Of a DNA stretch of 64,000 nucleotides, positions 24,822 through 39,100 are shown piece after piece; position 1 is the stretch's first letter, and each line of letters begins with the position of its first letter. The stretch is taken from contig NC_065576.1 of assembly GCF_937616625.2 (NCBI RefSeq), positions 23,730,628 through 23,794,627 of the forward strand, in the 5' to 3' direction. Under the pieces are notes generated by a model that did no database searches, had not been told where the DNA came from, and saw only the letters and a list, made by a program, of their open reading frames with translations. Both the position numbers and the translations under genes were made by a program. The DNA is from Mercurialis annua (taxonomy: Eukaryota > Streptophyta > Magnoliopsida > Malpighiales > Euphorbiaceae).

Positions 24822-27671
24822 TTACAAAACAAAACCAAGCACCTTTTATGCAATTTAAGCTAAACGTTTACAAACGTTATGAAACAAATCCAAGCGTTTC
24901 ACCTTTTTAGCAATTTAAGCCAAATGTTTTCAAACGTTCCGAAACTAATCCAACCGTTTCACCTTTTTAGCGATTTAAGCCAAACGCTTACATACGCTAC
25001 GAAACAAATCCAAACATTTTCCCTTTTTTGCATTAGGCCAAACGTTTACACACGTTTTAGCCAAACATTTATAAACGTTAAGAAACAAATCAAAGCGTTT
25101 CACCTTTTTCGCAATTTAAGCCAAAGGTTTACGAAGGTTACGAAACAAATCCAAACGTTTCACCTTTTAGCAATTTAAGCCAAACGTTTACAAACTATAC
25201 GAAAGAAATCCAAAAGTTTCTGCTTTTTAGCGATTTAAGGCAAACGTTTACAAAAGTTACGAAACAAATCCAAACGTTTTACCTTTTTAGTGATTTAAGC
25301 CAAACGTTTACAAACGTTACGAAACAAATCCAAGTGTTTCGCCTTTTAGCAATTTAAGCCAAACGTTTACAAACGTTACGAAACAAATCCAAGCGTTTCT
25401 CCTTTTTTTAGTGATTTAAGCCAAATGTTTACAAACAGTACGAAACAAATCTAAACGTTTCACCTTTTTAGCAATTTAAGCCAAATGTTTACAAACGTTA
25501 CGAAACAAATCCAAACGTTTCAACTTTTTAGCGATTTAAGCCAAACGTTTACAAACGTTACAAAACAAATCCAAACGTTTCACTTTTTTAGCGATTCAAG
25601 CCAAACGTTTGAAAACGTTACAAAACAAATCCAAATGTTTCAAATTTTTAGCGATTTAAGCCAAACGTTTGCAAACGTTACAAAACAAAGCCGAATGTTT
25701 TACCTTTTTAGCGAATTAAGCCAAACGTTTCCAAAAATTACGAAACAAATCCAAATGTTTCACCTTTTTAGCGATTTAAGCCAAACGTTTACAAACGTTT
25801 CTCCTTTTTAGCAATTTAAGCCAAACATTTACAAATGTTATGAAACAAATCAAAACGTTTCCTTTTTTTAACGATTTCAGCCAAACATTTACAAACTTTA
25901 CGAAATAAAACCAAACGTTTAAAACGTTACGAAACAAAACCAAACGTTTAAAACGTTACGAAACAAATCCAAACATTTCACCTCTTTAGCGATTTAAGTG
26001 AAACGTTTACAAACATTACGAAACAAATCCAAGCGTTTCACCTTTTTAGCGATTGAAGCCAAACGTTTTACAAACGTTACAGAACAAATCGAAACGTTTC
26101 ACTTTTTTAGCGATTTATGCGAAACCTTTACAAACGTTACGAAACAAAACCAAGCGTTTGACCTTTTATGCAATTTAAGCCAAACGTTTACAAACGTTAC
26201 GAAACAAATCCAAGCGTTTCACCTTTTTAGCAATTTAAGCCAAACGTTTGCAAACATTCCGAAACTAATCCAACCATTTCACCTTTTTAGCGATTTAAGC
26301 CAAACGTTTACAAACGTTCCGAAACAAATCCAACCGTTTAACTTTTTTAGCAATTTAAGCCAAACCTTTACAAACGTCACGAAACAAAAGCAAGCGTTTT
26401 ACCTTTTATGCAATTTAAGCCAAACGTTTACAAACGTTACGAAACAAATCCAAGTGTTTCACCTTTTTAGCAATTTAAGCCAAACGTTTACAAACATTAC
26501 GAAACAAAACCAAACGTGTCACCTTTTTAGCGATTTTAGCCAAACCTTTACAAATGTTGCGGAAGAAATTCAAACGTTTCCCCATTTTAGCGATTTTAGC
26601 AAAATGTTTAAAACGTTACGAAACAAATCCAAGCCTTTCACCTTTTTAGCAATTTAAGAAAAATGTTTAAAACCTTACGAAACAAATCCAAACGTTTCAC
26701 CTTTTTACCGATTTTAGCCGAACATTTACAAACGATAAGAAACAAAACCAAACGTTTCACCTTTTTAGCAATTTCAGCCAAACGTTTACAAACGTTACGA
26801 AAATTCCAAACGTTATGCCTTTTTAGCGATTTAAGCGAAACGTTTACAAACGTTCCAAAACAAATCCAACTATTTCACCTTTTTAGCAATTGAATCCAAA
26901 CCTCTACAAACGTTACGAAACAAAACCAAGCGTTTCACCTTTATGCAATTTAATCCAAACGTTTATAATCGTTATGAAACAAATGGAAGCGTTTCACCTT
27001 TTGAGCCATTTAAGCAAAACGTTTACAAACGTTACGAAACAAAACCAACCGTTTGACTTTTTAGCTTTTTTAGCCAAACCTTTACAGATGTTACGAAAGA
27101 GATTCAAACGTTTCCCCATTTTAGCGATTTCAGCCAAACGTTTAAAATGTTACGAAACAAATCCAAATGTTTCACTTTTTTAGCAATTTAAGCCAAATGT
27201 TGACAAACGTTACAAAACAAATCCAAACGTTTCACCTTTTTAGCGATTTAAGCCGAACATTTACAAACGATACGAAACAAAACCAAACGTTTCACCTTTT
27301 CAGCAATTTAAGCTAAACGTTTACAAAAGTTACGAAACAAATCTAAACGTTTCCCCATTTTAGCGATTTAAGCCAAACGATTCAAACGTTACGAAACAAA
27401 TCCAAATGTTGCACCTTTTTAGCTATTTATGCCAAACATGTACAAACGTTACGAAACAAATCCAAACGTTTCACCTTTTTACTAATTAAAGCCAAACGTT
27501 TACAAACATTACGAAACAAATATAACCGTTTCACATTTTTAGCAATTTAAGCCAAATGTTTACAAATGTTACGAAACAAAAAAACCAAATATTTCACCTT
27601 TTTAGCAAAGTTTTATAAACGTTACGAAAAAAATCCAAACGTTTTATCTTTTTAGTGATTTAAGCCAAACG
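24822..27671 (+). repeat. 2850-bp higher-order unit, copy 3
   Basis: Third unit, starting with the same GCACCTTTTATG junction as copy 2. It has slightly more private changes (for example TTGCATTAGGCC at 25029, CGTTTATAATCGTTATG at 26959, and single-base losses near 26800 and 26940). At about 27670 it runs out: instead of the short junction the sequence continues as TTTACAAAGGTTATG and becomes irregular satellite. Confidence 0.87.
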
Positions 27672-30600
27672 TTTACAAAGGTTATGAAAAAAATCCAAAT
27701 CTTTCACCTTTTTAACAATTTAAGCCAAACCTTTACAAACGTTACGAAACAAATCCAAGCATTACCCCTTTTTAGCAGTTTAAGTTAAACGTTTACAAAC
27801 GTTACGAAATAAATCTAAGCATTTCAACATTTTAACAATTTAAGCCAAACGTTTATAAACATTACGAAACAAATCCAAGCGTTTCACCTTTCTAGCAATT
27901 TTAGCGATTTAAGCCGAACGTTTACAAACGTTACGAAATAAAACCAAATGTTTCACCTTTTTAGCGATTTTAGACAAACGCTTACAAACGTTATGAAACA
28001 AATCCAAACGTTTCACCTTTTTAGCGATTTAAGCCAAACATTTACAAACATTACGAAACAAATCCAAATGTTTCACCTTTTTGGCGATTGGAGCCAAACG
28101 TTTACAAACATTATGAAATAAATCCAAATGTTTCATATTTTTAGCAATTTAAGCCAAATGTTTACAAACGTTACAAAACAAAACCAAGTGTTTCACCTTT
28201 TTACCAATATAAGCCAAACGTTTAAAAATGTAGCGAAACAAATCCAAGCATTTCACCTTTTTAGCAATTTAGGCCAAACCTTTACAAACGTTACGAAACA
28301 AAACCAAGCGTTTGACCTTTTATGCAATTTAAGCCAAACATTTACAAACGTTACGAAACAAATCCAAGCGTTTCACCTTTTTATCAATTTAAGCCAAACG
28401 TTTACAAAAGTTACAAAACAAATCCAAACATTTCCCTTATTAGCGATTTAACCCAAATGTTTACAAACGTTACTAAACAAATCCAAACGTTTCTCCTTTT
28501 TAGCAATTTAAGCCAAACGTGTATAAACGCTACGAAACGAATCCAAACGTTTCACATTTTTAGCTATTTAAGCCAAACATTTACGAAGGTTACGAAACAA
28601 ATCCAAAAATTTCACCTTTTTAGCGATTAAGCCAAACGTTTACAAACGATACGAAAAAAATCCAAACGTTTCCCCTTTTTAGTGATATAAGCCAAACGTT
28701 TACAAATGTTACGAAACAAATCCAAACATTTCACCTTTTTAGCGATTGAAGCTAAACGTTTACAAATGTTACGAAACAACCCAACGTTTCATATTTTTAG
28801 CAATTTAAGCCAAACGTTTACAAACGTTACGAAACCAAAAACAAGGTGTTTCATCTTTTTAGCAATTTAAGCCAAACGTTTACAAACGTTAAGAAAAAAT
28901 CCAAACGTTTTACCTTTTTAGCGATTTAAGCCAAACGTTTACAAAGGTTATGAAACAAATCCAAATGTTTCACCTTTTTAGCAATTTAAGCCAAGCGTTT
29001 ACAAACGTCACGAAACAAATCCAAGCGTTAATTTAAGCCAAATGTTTACAAACGTTACGAAATAAATCCATGCGTTTCACCTTTGTAGCAGTTTAAGCCA
29101 AATGTTTACAAACGTTATATGAAATAAATCCAAGCGATTCACATTTCTAGCAATTTAAGCCAAATGTTTACAAATGTTACGAAACAAATACAAACGTTTC
29201 CCCTTTTAGCAAATTTAGCCGAACGTTTACAAACGTTACGAAACAAAACCAAATGTTTCACCTTTTTAGCGATTTTAGGCAAACGTTTACTAACGGTACG
29301 AAAGAAATTCAAACGTTTCCCCATTTTAGCCATTTTAGCCAAACGTTTAAAACGTTAGGAAACAAATCCAAACGTCGTTTCACCTTTTTAGCGATTTAAG
29401 ACAGACGTTTACAAACATTACGAAACAAATCCAAACGTTTCACCTTTTTAGCGATTGAAACCAAACGTTTACAAACCTTACGAAACAAATCCAAATGTTT
29501 CAGATTTTTAGCAATTTAAGCCAAACGTTTACAAACGTAACGAAACAAAACCAAGCGTTTCACCTTTTTAGCAATTTAAGCCAAACGTTTACAAATGTAA
29601 CGAAACAAATCCAAGCGTTTCACCTTTTTCGCAATATAAGCCAAACGTTTACAAACCTTACGAAACTAATCCAAGCGTTTCACCTTTTTATCAATTTAAG
29701 CCAAATGTTTACAAACGTTACAAAACAAATCCAAACATTTCACCTTTTTAGCGGTTTAAGCGAAATGTTTACAAACGGTACGAAACAAATCCAAACGTTT
29801 CCCCTTTTTAGCGATTTAAGCCAAACGTGTATAAATGCTACGAAACAAATCCAAACGTTTCCCCTTATTAGCAATTTAAGCCAAACGTCTACACACGTTT
29901 AAGCCAAACGTTTATAAACGTTAAGAAACAAATTAAAGCGTTTCTCCTTTTTCGCAATTTAAGCCAAACGTTTACGAAGGTTACGAAAGAAATCCAAACG
30001 TTTCATCTTTTTAGTGATTTAAGCCAAATGTTTACAAACGTCACAAAACATATCCAAACATTTCACCTTTTTAGCGGTTTAAGCGAAATGTTTGAAAACG
30101 GTACGAAACAAATCTAAACGTTTCCCCTTTTTAGCGATTTAAGCCAAACGTGTATAAATGCTACGAAACAAATCCAAACGTTTTACCTTTTTAGCAATTT
30201 AAGCCAAAAGTTTACACATGTTTAAGCCAAACGTTTATAAACGTTACGAAACAAATCAAAGCGTTTCACCTTTTTCGCAATTTAAGCCAAACATTTATCA
30301 AGGTTACGAAATAAATCCAAACGTTTCACCTTTTTAGCGATATAAGCCAAACGTTTACAAACGATACAAAACAAATCAAAACGTTTCCCCTTTTTAGCGA
30401 TTTAAGCCAAACGTTTACAAACGTTACGAAATAAATCCAAACGTTTTACCTTTTTAGTGATTTAAGCCAAACGTTTACAAACGTTACGAAACAAATCCAA
30501 GTGATTCGCCTTTAAGCAATTTAAGCCAAACGTTTACAAACGTTGCGAAACAAATCCAAGCGTTTCCCCTTTTTAGTGATTTAAGCCAAACGTTTACAAA

Positions 30601-31158
30601 CGGTACGAAACAAATCTAAACGTTTCACCTTTTTAGCAATATATGCCAAATGTTTACAAACGTTACGAAACAAATCCAAACGTTTCAACTTTTTAGCGAT
30701 TTAAGCCGAACTTTTACAAACGTTACAAAACAAATCCAAAGGTTTTGCTTTTTTAGCGATTTAAGCCAAAACGTTTGCAAACATTACAAAACAAATCCAA
30801 ACATTTCCCCTTTTTAGCAATTAAGCCAAACGTTTACAAAAATTAGGAAACAAATCCAAATTTTTCACCTTTTTAGCGATTTAAGCCAAACGTTTACAAA
30901 CGTTACGAAACAAATCCAAACGTTTTGCCTTTTTAGCAATTTAAGCCAAACATTTACAAACGTTATGAAACAAATCCAAACGTTTCTTTTTTTTAGCGAT
31001 TTAGGCCAAACGTTTACAAACGTTACGAAACAAAACCAAACGTTTAAAACATTACGAAACAAATCCAAACATTTCACCTTTTTAGCGATCTAAGCGAAAC
31101 GTTTACAAACATTACGAAACAAATCCAAACGTTTCATGTTTTTACCGATTGAAGCCAA

Positions 31159-31374
31159 ACGTTTTACAAACGTTACAAAACAAATCCAAACGTTTCACAT
31201 TTTTAGCAATTTATGTCAAACCTTTACAAACGTTACGAAACAAAACCAAGTGTTTCACCTTTTATGCAATTTAAGCCAAATGTTTACAAACGTTACGAAG
31301 CAAATCCAAGCGTTTCACCTTTTTAGCAATTTAAGCCAAACGTTTACAAACGTTCCGAAACTAATCCAACTGTT
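31159..31374 (+). repeat. 216-bp direct repeat flanking the solo LTR, left copy
   Basis: Satellite from ACGTTTTACAAACG to CCAACTGTT immediately before the inserted LTR. It is repeated at 32888-33103 with one difference (G at 31300, A at 33029). Removing the insert plus one copy restores an uninterrupted satellite (CCAACTGTT joined to TCACC). The duplicated length is 3.6 monomers, much longer than an integrase-made target duplication. Confidence 0.92.
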
Positions 31375-32888
31375 GGGTTTTATTGGTTCATAACGCAGCG
31401 GAATTTCAAAAATTTATCTAAAAACCCAAACGAAGATCCATGTAATTCGAATTAAACAGAACAATTACTTACTTGTATGTCGAATTCAACAGCAATGTAG
31501 GAAGGAAGGAGGTGGTTCACTTTGGTGATACCTGGCCTCGGATCAGAAACGCCTCCAAAAGAACGTGTCCTCTATGAGTATCCACACGAACAGACCTTAG
31601 CCAAAACTAGTGCTTGTGTGCTAGCACTATTGCTTCACAAGCAATTTCGAATTTTAGTGATTTAGTGAATAATGAATTTCGTGATTCTCAAACCAACTGC
31701 TTAATGAGTATTTATAGTGATAAATAACACTAGGGTTTGAGACAAATTCGAATTTCAATCTCATTGCAATTCTACAAGTTTATGTTTATCAAAAACTCCT
31801 TTTTGATAATTATCCATATATATTAATTACTATATTTATTATCTTCCAAAAAATAATAAATTAAGGAAAACACTTATCCTTAAATTTCGAATTAATATAT
31901 ATATTTATTAATATATATATATATTACGAATTATATATATATATATATAATTAATCACTTAATCACATTGGGCTTGTACAACCCATAACTGTTTTGGGCC
32001 TGTTCTTAGTGTGCGACCCTGTAGGTTCATATAACGTTGGCAGTAGGCTCGAAATCCCTATTTCAGCCCACAAGTCATAAGTGGCCTCTAGCAAGACATT
32101 ATGACTACCCAAGTTATATGAATATCGATAATCCGATTTAACCATTTACAATAATATTTTAATCCCTTTGTCTCTCGATATCCAGATTGAATATAAGGCA
32201 TAGTTATGTCATCCTTATAACATTCAATCATTAGTTTCTTGACTCTAAGTAGACTGAAAATGATAACTTCTTATCAATTAGCATGGCCATGCATTTACTT
32301 CAGTCTATCTTCTTCAAGGGGCCCATAGATATCTCACTCAAATAAATGAGGGACAAATTCCTTCTCAGTCACTCACATTTCTCACATAGTTACTTTCATA
32401 TCCAATGACAATCTATTCCATTATCCTGTTAAAGATAATGTAAGACTGTATCAAAATATGAAATAGCTATGTAGAAATTCATGATGATTTCAAGGTCAAA
32501 GGATTATACTAATAGAACTGTAATGAGAATTACTTATGACAGTGATCTATGTAGTATTCTCACAGTGGGTCATCCAGTGCCTTATTTCTCAAATAGCACC
32601 TATGATTTGACTTAATATCTCATATACATGATTAGTAAAACATAATCATCAGTCAACATCATACTAGTCTCAATGTTCTATTAAGACTAGGGATAGATGG
32701 TATATAATTCTTTTATTAAACCTAAGGGTTCTACTATCAAGTCACATACTCGATGACCTTAGAAAGAATTAACCATTCAAGTATTTTAATCATTAATATA
32801 AAATGATAAAAACTGCCAATCAATAAATAATAAAATGATAAAGTCAAAACATGGTCAAACATGATTGACCTAGTGCATATCACTATCA
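31371..32888. mobile_element. Copia-like solo LTR (~1.5 kb)
   Basis: A non-satellite block bounded by TGTTGGGTTTTATTGG on the left and TATCACTATCA on the right, i.e. TG...CA ends. It has features common in plant Ty1/copia LTRs: AACGCAGCGGAATTTC near one end, GGGCTTGTACAACCC in the middle, and phrases such as GGTTCTACTATCAAGTCACA. There is no gag or pol, no PBS and no second LTR, so it reads as a solo LTR. The CGCAGCGGAA motif (CCGCTGCG on the other strand) and an AATAAA on the minus strand close to 31380 suggest the element lies on the minus strand, but this is a weak inference. The expected 5-bp flanking duplication is absent (CCAAC versus CGTTT). Family assignment rests on resemblance only. 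Confidence 0.65.
31900..31955. repeat. AT microsatellite inside the solo LTR
   Basis: Runs of TATATATATATA and ATTAATATATATA interrupted by TTACGAATTA. This is low-complexity sequence within the LTR; no function is inferred. Confidence 0.85.
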
Positions 32889-33103
32889 CGTTTTACAAAC
32901 GTTACAAAACAAATCCAAACGTTTCACATTTTTAGCAATTTATGTCAAACCTTTACAAACGTTACGAAACAAAACCAAGTGTTTCACCTTTTATGCAATT
33001 TAAGCCAAATGTTTACAAACGTTACGAAACAAATCCAAGCGTTTCACCTTTTTAGCAATTTAAGCCAAACGTTTACAAACGTTCCGAAACTAATCCAACT
33101 GTT
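32888..33103 (+). repeat. 216-bp direct repeat flanking the solo LTR, right copy
   Basis: Partner of 31159-31374 at an exact offset of 1729 bp, identical except for one base (33029). After it the satellite continues normally with TCACCTTTTTAGCGATTT. Confidence 0.92.
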
Positions 33104-33199
33104 TCACCTTTTTAGCGATTTAAGCCAAACGTTTACAAACGTTCCGAAACAAATCCAACCGTTTTACTTGTTTAGCAATTTAAGCCAAACCCTTACAAA

Positions 33200-36100
33200 C
33201 GATACAAAACTAAACCAAGCGTTTCACCTTTTATGTAGTTTTAGCCAAACGTTTATAAACGTTACGAAACAAATCCAAGGTTTCACCTTTCTAGCAATTT
33301 AAACCAAACGTTTACAAACATTACGAAACAAAACCAAACGTTTCCCCTTTTTAGAGATTTTAGCCAAACCTTTCTAAATGTTACGAAAGAAATTTAAACG
33401 TTTCCCCATTTTAGCGATTTCAGCAAAATGTTTAAAACGTTACGAAACAAATCCAAGCGTTTCACCTTTTTAGCAATTTAAGCCAGATGTTTACAAACGT
33501 TACGAAACAAATCCAAACATTTCACCTTTTTAGCTATTTTAGCCGAACATTTACAAACGATATGAAACAAAACCAAACGTTTCACCTTTTTAGCAATTTA
33601 AGCCAAACGTTACGAAAAATTCTAAACGTTTTACCTTTTTAGCGATTTAAACCAAACGTTTACAAAGGTTATGAAACAAATCCAAATGTTTCACCTTTTT
33701 AGCAATTTAAGCCAAACGTTTACAAATGTTCCGAAACAAATCCACGTGTTTACCCTTTTTATCAATTTATGCCAAATGTTTAAAAACGTACCGAAACAAA
33801 TCCAACCGTTTCACCTTTTTAGCAATTTAAGCCAAACCTTTAGAAAGTTTACGAAACAAAACCAAGCGTTTCACCTTTTATGCAATTTAAGCAAAACATT
33901 TACAAACTTTACGAAACAAATGCAAGCGTTTCACCTTTTTAGCAATTTAAACCAAACGTTTACAAATGTTACGAAACAAAACCAACTGTTTGACCTTTTT
34001 AGCGATTTTAGCCAAACCTTTACAAATGTTGCGATTTCAGCCAAACGTTTAAAATGTTACGAAACAAATCCAAATGTTTCACCTTTTTAGCAATATAAGT
34101 CAAATGTTTACAAACGTTACGAAACAAATCCAAACGTTTCACCTTTTTAGCGATTTAAGCCGAACATTTACAAACGATACGAAACAAAACCAAACATTTC
34201 ACCTTTTCAGCAATTTAAGCCAAACATTTAAAAATGTTGCGAAACAAATCTAAACGTTTCCTCATTTTAGCGATTTTAGCAAAACGTTTAAAACGTTACC
34301 AAACAAATCCAAATGTTGCACCTTTTTAGCGATTTATGCCAAACGTTTACAAATGTTACGAAGCAAATCCAAACGTTTCACCTTTTTAGCGATAGAAGCC
34401 AAACGTTTACAAACATTACGAAACAAATCCAACTGTTTCACATTTTTAGCCATTTAAGCCAAACGTTAACAAATGTTACGAAACAAAAACCAAACATTTC
34501 ACCTTTTTAGCAATTTAAGCCAAAGGTTTACAAACGTTACGAAAAAAATCCAAACGTTTTACCTTTTTAGCGATTTAAGCCAAACCTTTACAAAGGCTAT
34601 GCAACAAATCCAAATGTTTCACCTTTTTAGCAATTTAAGCCAAACGTTTACAAATGCTACGAAACAAATCCAAGCATTACCCCTTTTTAGCAGTTTAAGT
34701 TAAACGATTACAAACGCTACGAAATAAATCTAAGCGTTTCACCATTTTAAAAATTTAAACCAAACGTTTACAAATATTATGAAACAAATCCAAGCGTTTC
34801 ACCTTTCTAGCAATTTAAGCCAAACTTTTACAAACATTACGAAACAAAACCAAACGTTTCCCCTTTTTAGCGATCTTAGCCAAACCTTTATAAATGTTAC
34901 GAAAGAAATTTAAACGTTTCCCCATTTTACCGATTTCAGCAAAATGTTTAAAACGTTACGAAACAAATCCAAGCGTTTCACCTTTTTAGCAATTTAATTC
35001 AAATGTTTACAAACGCTACGAAACAAATCTAAACGTTTCACCTTTTTAGCTATTTTAGCCGAACATTTACAAACGATATAAAACAAAACCAAACGTTTCA
35101 CCTTTTTAGCAATTTAAGCAAAACGTTTACAAACGTTACAAAAAATTCCAAACGTTTTACCTTTTTAGCGATTTAAACCAAACGTTTACAAAGGTTATGA
35201 AACAAATCCAAATGTTTCACCTTTTTAGCAATTTAAGCCAAACGTTTACAAGCGTTCCGAAACAAATCCACGTGTTTATCCTTTTTAGCAATTTAAGCCA
35301 AACGTTTAAAAATGTACCGAAACAAATCCAACCGTTTCACCTTTTTAGCAATTTAAGCCAAACCTTTACAAACGTTACGAAACAAAACCAAGTGTTTCAC
35401 CTTTTATGCAATTTAAGCCAAACGTTTCCAAACGTTACGAAACAAATGCAAGCGTTTCACCTTTTTAGCAATTTAAGCCAAACGTTTACAAATGTTACGA
35501 AACAAAACCAACCGTTTGACCTTTTTAGCGATTTTAGCCAAACCTTTACAAATGTTACGAAAGAAATTCAAATGTTTCCCCATTTTTGCGATTTCAGCCA
35601 AACGTTTAAAATGTTACGAAACAAATCCAAATGTTTCACCTTTTTAGCAATATAAGCCAAATGTTTACAAACGTTACGAAACAAATCCAAACGTTTCACC
35701 TTTTTAGCGATTTAAAGCGAACATTTACAAACGATACGAAACAAAACAAAACGTTTCACCTTTTCAGCAATTTAAGCCAAACGTTTAAAAATGTTGCGAA
35801 ACAAATCTAAACGTTTCCCCTTTTTAGAGATTTAAGCAAAACGTTTAAAACGTTACCAAACAAATCCAAATGTTGCACCTTTTTAGCGATTTATGCCAAA
35901 CGTTTACAAACGTTACGAAGCAAATCCAAACGTTTCGCCTTTTTAGCGATAGAAGCCAAACGTTTACAAATATTACGAAACAAATCCAACCGTTTCAAAT
36001 TTTTGGCAATTTAAGCCAAACGTTAACAAATGTTACGAAACAAAAACCAAACATTTCACCTCTTTATCAATTTAAGCCAAAGGTTTACAAACGTTACGAA

Positions 36101-39100
36101 AAAAATCCAAATGTTTTACCGTTTTAGCGATTTAAGCCAAACGTTTACAAAGGCTATGCAACAAATCCAAATGTTTCACCTTTTTAGCAATTTAAGCCAA
36201 ACGTTTACAAACGTTACGAAACAAATCTAAGCATTACCCCTTTTTAGCAGTTTAAGTTAAACGATTACAAACGTTACGAAATAAATCTAAGCGTTTCACC
36301 ATTTTAAAAATTTAAACCAAACGTTTACAAATATTATGAAACAAATCCAAGTGTTTTACCTTTTTAGCAATTTAAGCCAAACTTTAACAAACTTTACGAA
36401 ACAAAACCAAACGTTTCCCCTTTTTAGCGATTTTAGCCAAACCTTTACAAATGTTATGAAAGAAATTTAAATGTTTCCCCATTTTAGCGATTTTCAGCAA
36501 AATGTTTAAAACGTTACGAAACAAATCCAAGCGTTTAGCCTTTTTAGCAATTTAAGCCAAATGTTTCCAAACGTTACGAAACAAATCCAAACGTTTCACC
36601 TTTTTAGCTATTTTAGCCGAACATTTATAAACGATATGAAACAAAACCAAACGATTCACCTTTTTAGCAATTTAATCCAAACGTTTACAAACGTTACGAA
36701 AAATTCCAAACGTTTTACCTTTTTAGCGATTTAAACCAGACGTTTACAAAGGTTATGAAACAAATCCAAATGTTTCACCTTTTTAGCAATTTAAGCCAAA
36801 CGTTTACAAGCGTTCCGAAACAAATCCACGTGTTTACCCTTTTTAGCAATTTAAGCCAAACGTTTAAAAATGTACCGAAACAAATCCAACCGTTTCACCT
36901 TTTTAGAAATTTAAGCCAAACCTTCACAAACGTTACGAAACAAAACCAAGCGTTTCACCTTTTATGCAATTTAAGCCAAACGTTTCCAAACGTTACGAAA
37001 CAAATGCAAGCGTTTCACCTTTTTAGCAGTTTAAGCCGAACGTTTACAAATGTTACGAAACAAAACCAACCGTTTGACCTTTTTAGCGATTTTAGCCAAA
37101 CCTTTTCAAATGTTACGAAAGAAATTCAAATGTTTCCCCATTTTTGCGATTTCAGCCAAACGTTTAAAATGTTACGAAACAAATCCAAATGTTTCACCTT
37201 TTTAGCAATATAAGCCAAATGTTTACCAACGTTATGAAACAAATCCAAACGTTTCACCTTTTTAGCGATTTAAGCCGAACATTTACAAACGGTACGAAAC
37301 AAAACTAAACGTTTCACCTTTTCAGCAATTTAAGCCAAACGTTTAAAATGTTACGAAACAAATCCAAATGTTTCACCTTTTTAGCAATATAAGTCAAATG
37401 TTTACAAACATTACGAAACAAATCCAAACGTTTCACCTTTTTAACGATTTAAGCCGAACATTTACAAACGATACGAAACAAAACCAAACCTTTCACCTTT
37501 TCAGCAATTTAAGCCAAACATTTAAAAATGTTGCGAAACAAATCTAAACGTTTCCCCATTTTAGCGATTTAAGAAAAACGTTTAAAACGTTACCAAACAA
37601 ATCCAAATGTTGCACCTTTTTAGCGATTTATGCCAAACGTTTACAAACGTTACGAAGCAAATCCAAACGTTTCACCTTTTTAGCGATAGAAGCCAAACGT
37701 TTACAAACATTACGAAACAAATCCAACCGTTTCACATTTTTAGCCATTTAAGCCAAACGTTAACAAATGATACGAAACAAAAACCAAACATTTCACCTTT
37801 TTAGCAATTTAAGCCAAAGGTTTACAAACGTTACGAAAAAAATCCAAACGTTTTACCTTTTTAGCGATTTAAGCCAAACGTTTACAAAGGCTATGCAACA
37901 AATCCAAATGTTTCACCTTTTTAGCAAGTTAAGCCAAACGTTTACAAACGCTACGAAACAAATCCAAGCATTACGCCTTTTTAGCAGTTTAAGTTAAACG
38001 ATTACAAACGCTACAAAATAAATCTAAGCGTTTCACCATTTTAAAAATTTAAACCAAACGTTTACAAATATTATGAAACAAATCCAAGCGTTTCACCTTT
38101 CTAGCAATTTAAGCCAAACTTTTACAAACATTACGAAACAAAACCAAACGTTTCCCCTTTTTAGCGATCTTAGCCAAACCTTTACAAATGTTACGAAAGA
38201 AATTTAAACGTTTCCCCATTTTAGCGATTTCAGCAAAATGTTTAAAACGTTACGAAACAAATCCAAGCGTTTCACCTTTTTAGCAATTTAAGCCAAATGT
38301 TTACAAACGTTACGAAACAAATCTAAACATTTCACCTTTTTAGCTATTTTAGCCGAACATTTACAAACGATATAAAACAAAACCAAACGTTTCACCTTTT
38401 TAGCAATTTAAGCAAAACGTTTACAAACGTTACGAAAAATTCCAAACGTTTTACCTTTTTAGCGATTTAAACCAAACGTTTACAAAGGTTATGAAACAAA
38501 TCCAAATGTTTCACCTTTTTAGCAATTTAAGCCAAACGTTTACAAGCGTTCCGAAACAAATCCACGTGTTTATCCTTTTTAGCAATTTATGCCAAACGTT
38601 TAAAAATGTACCGAAACAAATCCAACCGTTTCACCTTTTTAGCAATTTAAGCCAAACCTTTACAAACGCTACGAAACAAAACCAAGTGTTTCACCTTTTA
38701 TGCAATTTAAGCCAAACGTTTCCAAACGTTACAAAACAAATGCAAGCGTTTCACCTTTTTAGCAATTTAAGCCAAGCGTTTACAAATGTTACGAAACAAA
38801 ACCAACCGTTTGACTTATTTAGCGATTTTAGCCAAACCTTTACAAATGTTACGAAAGAAATTCAAATGTTTCCCCATTTTTGCGATTTCAGCCAAACGTT
38901 TAAAATGTTACGAAACAAATCCAAATGTTTCACCTTTTTAGCAATATAAGCCAAATGTTTACAAACGTTACGAAACAAATCCAAACGTTTCACCTTTTTA
39001 GCGATTTAAGCCGAACATTTACAAACGATACGAAAAAAAACAAAACGTTTCACCTTTTCAGCAATTTAAGCCAAACGTTTAAAAATGTTGCGAAACAAAT

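Larger units (their letters stand above)
6944..31370 (+). repeat. 60-bp tandem satellite, central block
   Basis: This is continuous satellite of the same 60-bp monomer and same orientation as the left block, with no other non-satellite sequence seen. Sub-blocks with their own higher-order periods are listed separately. From about 27672 to 31370 no long clean period is visible, though a ~320-bp local duplication (AGCGGTTTAAGCGAAATG, then CGTGTATAAATGCTACG) occurs at about 29745 and 30068, and relatives of this stretch recur at 43370 and 45400. Confidence 0.96.

Noticed and set aside
31963..32145. 60-residue minus-strand frame in the solo LTR
   Set aside because: Short, no homology recognised, lies in noncoding LTR sequence.
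31371..32888. MITE or other DNA transposon
   Set aside because: No terminal inverted repeats longer than TG/CA and no TA or 8-9 bp target duplication; the sequence phrases resemble Copia LTRs better.
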